The notes under the pieces were generated by a model, which was given only the letters and a program-made list of their open reading frames with translations, searched no databases and was not told where the DNA came from. The position numbers and the translations under genes were made by a program. Shown in pieces: positions 58,251 to 64,000 of a stretch of 64,000 nt of DNA (its first letter is position 1; each line of letters opens with the position of its first letter). The DNA comes from Mycteria americana (taxonomy: Eukaryota; Chordata; Aves; Ciconiiformes; Ciconiidae), in the NCBI RefSeq assembly GCF_035582795.1, contig NC_134372.1:36078316-36142315 (forward strand), written 5' to 3'.

Positions 58251-61200
58251 GCACAGCATGTCGCAGCGGTTTCGGGTACGGGCTGCTGTGGAAGAGCAGC
58301 TCCCGATCCCAGCTGAGCTACCGCAGGAGGAGGAAGAAAGGGACTGCTTACCACAGAGTGCTATTAGGACATGCCCGGCCCTAATCTGAGAATATAATCT
58401 GAGAACATTTTTTGCACACTTTTCATCCAGGTTTATTTCAGTCATCGGCTCGGTGAAGTGCAGCGTTGCTAGTCTGATCCAGCACCATATGTAATCGAAC
58501 AAGCTATGCACTGAAGCAGCGTTAAACAGCTGTGTCACATATGGCTCCCGAAATATCACACAGTTTCTTAACACCAGTGCAATCTTGAAAAGCTACTGCC
58601 TAATGTTAAAAATGCTGCCGTTTCCCAAGAACGGATTATTAACAGGTTTTTGGTTTTGTCAGCTAAGCCTTTATGATGATTTCATTTCTGATTTAAGGTA
58701 AACCTTCTCCCCTCAGTTCCTTGTTGAGAAGATGAAAAAGCAGCATGAGGAAAAGAAGGAGGAATATAACTCACAATTTTTGTCCCTTTCCTGTGGCTGC
58801 ACTGGGGACTTGTTAACCTCCCCATGCTTTATACGATCACATAAAATAACTCTGTGTAACAACTCAAAATGTTACAGGTCTACTGGTGCTCTTGATTTTT
58901 ATGATTTGGATGTAAAAAGCAAATGTAATTCCTAAAATGAGCAAAGAACCAAAATGCCATGTACATTTTAAAAAGTAACACCCCAAATTCCAGCTGTAAG
59001 GAGCTTTCCAAGGAGCAAAATTAAAAGCAAAGAAGTCTGCCAGCCATCGAAGGAGGGAATTTTTATCAATCTATCCCAAACTGAATCATTACTTCACTAC
59101 TCCGGTTAAAAATAAACACAGGTTATTAGGGCTACATCAGCAGGTATTTATTAGGTCTATTTTTTTGTATGGTAGAAGTTACTAAAATGAAAACGCAAGA
59201 TAACAATGCAGAGTGCATCCTTTAAGGATGTACATGCTGCTGTAAATCATACTACACTCTCAGAGAAATTCTGACTCTGTTGAAGTCAATGGGAATCTGG
59301 TTATTGTTATCAGCCGGATTAAGATTTGATTCTGTACATAGTTACCAGCCAGCATCTGGTAGCATGTCTGTTACTCGCCTTGGTGAGCATTAACCAAGAC
59401 ACATGAATCAGCACACCAACATTCCACCAAACATTCTGTGAGTTTGGGCTACGTAACAGCACACAAGTCCTATTTTCGGTCTTCCTGAAGCAGCAAGACC
59501 CGCAACAGATTCTCTCCTGGCCACGTTTGCTACCCGGCGGGCTCCATCTGGTGGCTTCCCACACCTCGCCATCGCAGGGCTTCGGCTACAAGCTCGCCGT
59601 TTGGCAAAAAGTCATCCTAAATGCGAGAAGGGACAGCTCTCCTGGCTCCATTCTCTTGTACAGGATTGTGTCTTCTGGCTGGATCTGTCACTCTAATTCT
59701 AGCGTGTATTTATGCACATTTCGACATCCACTCTTAACAAATAATTAGTACCTGAGAGAAACGGTCACATGCTTTTTAAATTCTAGGAGTGGAGTGAGAG
59801 CAGTTCAAGGTGGTCCTGCTGCAAATCGGATCCTGCCAATAATCTCACTGTATTCGCTGCAGTATGCTGGGCTCTTACAAGTACTAGATGTCATTGCTGT
59901 TCCTATATCGTAGTTCTCTTTGTCCCCTTTATCAGCATTGATTCACTATTTAATTTCCTTTATCAGGATGTTTTACATCTTCTTCCTCTTCTGTAGAGTC
60001 CTATATGGTTTAGTAGGCATGGAGGTGTTGGGTTGACGGTTGGGCTAGATGATCTTAGAGGTCTTTTCCAACCTGATTCCATGATTCTATATAGGAACTC
60101 TATACTTTTACAAATCAAGAGCAGGAAAAAAAGTTCCCTTTTACTTCCAAAAATCCTCAAGTCACCTGTCAAAAGCAAGCATCAGAAATCAACTACAGCA
60201 GTGGTACGCTGGCTTTCTGGTTTGGTGAGCCACTTGGCAGATTTCTGTCAAGTCCTTCCCTAACATACAGCATAGCCCAGAATAACCACAAGCCAGCTCA
60301 GCATGTCCTCAGCATGCTGGGTTCACTGCATATTTTCACAGCTTTTGACATACTAGGAGATAGGCCAAGGGGTGCCAGGAACGGTTTCAGCTGGAGATGG
60401 ACTGTTTTTACCAACAGAATGACTCATTCTGGCTTTCAGCCTGCCCCTTACAGGGTCTCAAGAAAATGCCCATCAGGAACAGGCTCAGTCTGGAGGAACT
60501 GTCCAGAAATACCTGATGCAATTATCTGAAATACCTATAACCTTCAGAGGAAACCATGACAGATTTTTTTTAAGACGAGGCACTTAATCTTGTTGGACAG
60601 AAAAAAGCTTGTTTCTCTACATTTTCTTCTGCGCCAGATTCCCAGAGAAAACACAAGGATTAGGCAACTGTATGACAGACTTAGTTTCATCATTTCATCT
60701 AGTTGCACTTTTTTCTTTTCTTAAAATCTTTACATTTCTTACTATCACAATGGCAGGAAAAAAACATTCAAAACTTGAGGCATGCACAAGTAATACAGAT
60801 CCATTTGCCTAAGTTTGCAAGGCACCTAAAAATACTCTTGAGATTTCCCTTTCCTGTCAGTGTGTTAACTTGGATACGGGTGAGGATGGTTTAATTTACA
60901 ACGTTACATCAAAGCAAGAAAAGAAGAAAAAGGAAGAAATGTCATGTATTCCCCAGAATGTGTGATGGGAGTGGTCCACAGACAAGAAAGGGGATGGAAG
61001 ATGTTACAAAGCAGGCTTCTGATCATATGCAAGTTCAGGAGGGTAAGAGATTTCTATCAGTTCCCCCAGAAGTCTGGGAAACCCTATGCTGCAGTGAAGA
61101 AAAGCTGCTTTGCTTATCCCTGACTAATGTCTAGGGCTCTAGACAACCTACATCTCTCCCTAGATACTATAAAACCCCGGTATGCATGCTCTTACAGGGT

Positions 61201-64000
61201 CACGGGAACAACAGCATCTGTTCTGAAAGAATCTGCCACTTCTGCTTCATATTATATTTATAATTTCAACCTTCCTTTCTTGACAACAATACAGTTTTAT
61301 AAATTCTGAGTTCCTGGTATTATACTCTGGATTACCAAGAAAATGGTGAGCTTCTCAAGATCAAACAAGGCACAACCTGTATCAAAAGAGAAAATGAATA
61401 TAAAAGTAATGCCATAGCATTTAAATCCTTGAACAGAGCCACTTAGTAAGGGAAATTTTGCAACTGCAGAATGGCTGTTTAAAAGGAACGGCACTTTCTC
61501 CAGAACTCTCTGCAATGAGAAAAGGCAACATTTCTAAAACCAGGAACCTAACTCCAATTTTCATCTATTAACACTCTTCACTTCTGTGCATGCAGGTTAA
61601 ATAATACAGTAAAAATGACCGAATCGCTATAGGAGGACACAATAGCAGCTTACAGAGATCCACTACAAGCAAAGCATATGCTTGATGGCAAATCTTTTCC
61701 CCATTTCCTACATTAGATATTCATCAGGGTCTGACTTCTAATTGAATGCAAATAAAGGATATAACAGGTTTTTGCATATGAAGTGAAGATATAGAACATC
61801 TGTCTCTTCACAGCCTTTCAATGTACCTTATGTGACATTAAGCAAAGAAGAGGTTTGCTTCATCAGCTTGTAGGAAACGGTTTGAAGAACAGTATGACTG
61901 AACTAAATCATTCCACCGCTGCTGTAAAAGGTGCTTCTTTGGTCTCCCCGCACACTCTCAGGTGATAAAATGACAAGCAAAATCAGTTTCAATGCCAAAA
62001 AGATGGACTACTGGTGCAGAAGGTCACAAAACACTATTAATTGCCTTATATCAGCTCAGTCTTGAAAGATGATCCAAACATATAGGCTGGTGCTTTGGAA
62101 TAAGGCACACGTTGCTAGCTAGTACCATCCAAGCGAGCTGTTAAAGATATTTAAGGCATATCCGTAACTGCAAACGGTATACCTATCTTCTGCTCTTTTA
62201 GTCTCTTATTATAGTAGTCATTTATGCTGTTCTACTTCCTCAGGTGCCTAATTCAATAATTGTGTTTACTGGTACAGAGTAGCCATTTTGTGACCTTTTC
62301 AGAAAAAGCTACAGCAAATCTGAATGTAAAAGTCAGTGTCCTGAAATTAGTTTACATGTTTATATGTTACAGCATGTATGAACACTGAAGGGGAAATAAA
62401 ATCCTGGTTAAAAAATAGCTACACAAAATACCTGCAAGGTTTCCAGAGAGGAGCTAAAAAAGAGACAGTCTCCTACAACCACTTCCTCCACTCATCACTC
62501 TTTTGCAGAATGTGTCTAAGAAAAGTGCATCTGAGCTTTCTTCAAACCTCTAATTAAAGGGCATACATAAAGTAGACAAAATTCAAAATCACATCTAAAA
62601 TGCATATTGTAAACTTAGTTAAGGAACAAAGCATTCTAGTATCAAGGATGGAAGGATGACATTTAAAGGTGTCTGGAATAAAGTCAGTGATTGATTTCCA
62701 TGCTTGATACTATTCAGTGGTGTGAGAAATCTGTACCATAACCTGGTGCTTGTGGAGTCCAAGAATAGTAAATGTTCAGCCACATATAATTCTGGCTGCA
62801 AACATACAGTAGTTTGGAGACGCAAAGAGTAAGCACCAAGAAGCTGACTTAAGTCCCATCAGAGTCAAGGGTCCTTGGCTGACTTCACTTCCAACCTTAC
62901 ACCGATTTCATGGGTGCTGAATGACAGCCCAAATTTTACAACGTTGTTAGACTAAGTTTCCTGTTCTTCTGGAAACACAGAACAATTCTCTCCAGCCTTT
63001 TTGGGTCTGAGTTCTGAGAATGTGGCAGGCAAGAGGGGAGCTCACAGTCAGCTAGGTAGTAGGGTGGAAGGGAAGAGGCCAGCCTGTATAGATTGCATTG
63101 CCTGATTTTCTTTTCTCATGCGATAGGTTGGACGCAAGAAGATGGAAAGGTGATGGACAAGATTCACAGCTTCCAGAAGCCACTGCAAATACTCATACGT
63201 GTTACAATGGGATTTTCAGACTTACACAGTTTAGCATGTTATATTTTAATACTGCCTCCTGGGCCACCTCTCTGCTTCACTTGCAATGACAAGGGTGATT
63301 GGTCACCATTTGGGATCACACATAATGCCTATGCGGCTACAGCAGGGCTGTCTAAAGAGCTATTGCTAAGCTAAATGAAGAGCAGGGCAGTGTTTATAGT
63401 TGTCCGATAACATGATCTAGACTTTGGAAACAAAAAGAACTGGACACTCTTTGCAAACTACAGAGAGGCCCTTTGCTGGCTTTCTGCAGACCTCAATTTG
63501 GGAACCACTGCCTTAAAAATGTCATAAATTACTGTCTCAGGTGTAAAATGATGTGCGTTCAAAACCAGTAATGGGCATAATTTATAAAGAACAGCTAATA
63601 CCAAATGGCTTTACCTACAACCCCATGCATATACACAACACCGTGAGAGACCAGTGCCACGGGAGTAGAGGGCATTGACCAAGCAGATGACTGAATGCTA
63701 GAAAGGGAAAGAACCGGGCAGCCCCTGCTCTACGATGAGTTCCAGGGGATCTTTCATTCTGCCCTAAGTAGACAAGCATTAAGTTCTCAAAAGTCTGTTG
63801 AAAAGACTCACAGCAGGATGTGCCAATCTCTATATCATGGAAGAACAAAAGGCTAAGATTTTGCTGCAATTAGAATAAACAACTTTCCTTAATTTCCATC
63901 AAACAGTAGATGTCTCCCTTTGCCAGTACTTGAAACGTGTGTAAAATGTTGTTAGGGTACACATCCACAGCCAGCATTATTACTCTTTTTTTCAGCCTAT
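58251..64000. other. Intergenic, upstream of C19orf12
   Basis: 5.7 kb to the window edge without a recognisable gene. In the human order the next gene would be CCNE1, but no cyclin coding exon was seen here. It contains a CR1 3' tail (60005-60095) and an old repeat core near 59280. Open frames are all under 100 codons with no motif. Confidence 0.5.
60005..60095 (+). mobile_element. CR1 LINE, 3' tail fragment
   Basis: About 90 bp with the CR1 3' end on the plus strand: GGTTGGGCTAGATGATCTTA, GAGGTCTTTTCCAACCTGAT and TCCATGATTCTATA, ending in the ATTCTATG-like octamer region. It is only the untranslated tail; the preceding TATGGTTTAGTAGGCATGGA fits the sequence after the ORF2 stop. It is more diverged than the copies at 3, 33 and 40 kb. 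Confidence 0.8.

Noticed and set aside
57135-58384. Open frames of up to 382 codons on both strands across the C19orf12 CpG island
   Set aside because: Same reason: composition-driven, Pro/Ala/Gly/Arg-rich, mutually overlapping and without family motifs.
58251-64000. Possible CCNE1 5' exons expected from synteny
   Set aside because: No cyclin-box sequence, CpG island or convincing ATG exon was found in this interval. The gene probably lies further right.
1-64000. CRISPR arrays, bacterial operons, tRNA or rRNA genes
   Set aside because: No regularly spaced direct repeats, Shine-Dalgarno-led gene runs, cloverleaf A/B-box pairs or rRNA-like segments were seen. The window is vertebrate genomic DNA.

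Overview
This is vertebrate nuclear DNA, almost certainly from a bird. Coding sequence is split by GT-AG introns, and two promoters are CpG-rich. CR1 LINE copies carry the typical avian 3' end, and there is an intact solo LTR of a type I recall as common in neoavian genomes. The order and orientation of the three genes, POP4 (+), PLEKHF1 (+) and C19orf12 (-), match human 19q12. The proteins were identified by reading translations and comparing them with family sequences from memory; no database search was run.

Layout. 1-1.3 kb: the last three coding exons and 3' UTR of POP4 (RNase P/MRP subunit). 1.3-20.5 kb: intergenic DNA with an antisense CR1 at 3.0-3.9 kb, a solo LTR at 11.37-11.95 kb and a MIR-like stretch near 17.9 kb. 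20.5-21.5 kb: the CpG-island promoter of PLEKHF1, with GC boxes, two inverted CCAAT boxes, two adjoining CTCF-like motifs and a (CAG)12 tract; the predicted non-coding first exon ends at 21168. 26.8-29.1 kb: the single coding exon of PLEKHF1 (273 aa, PH plus FYVE) and its 3' UTR. 29.1-45.5 kb: intergenic DNA with a decayed antisense CR1 (36.3 kb), a 5'-truncated antisense CR1 (33 kb), a sense CR1 with an open 3' reading frame (40.4-41.1 kb) and several MIR-like fragments. 45.5-57.9 kb: C19orf12 on the minus strand, with two coding exons (141 aa), a 2.8 kb intron, a roughly 8 kb first intron and a CpG-island promoter at 57.2-58.25 kb. 58.3-64 kb: no gene recognised, only a CR1 tail.

The genes are independent single transcription units, not an operon. 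Their products act in different places: tRNA 5' maturation (POP4), PI3P-positive endosomes and lysosomes (PLEKHF1), and mitochondrial/ER membranes (C19orf12). I found no previously undescribed biological system. The most useful leads are the cis-regulatory layout of the PLEKHF1 promoter, an open in-frame leader upstream of the PLEKHF1 ATG, a polyadenylation hexamer overlapping the C19orf12 stop codon, and an unidentified 70-codon small ORF in the C19orf12 first intron.
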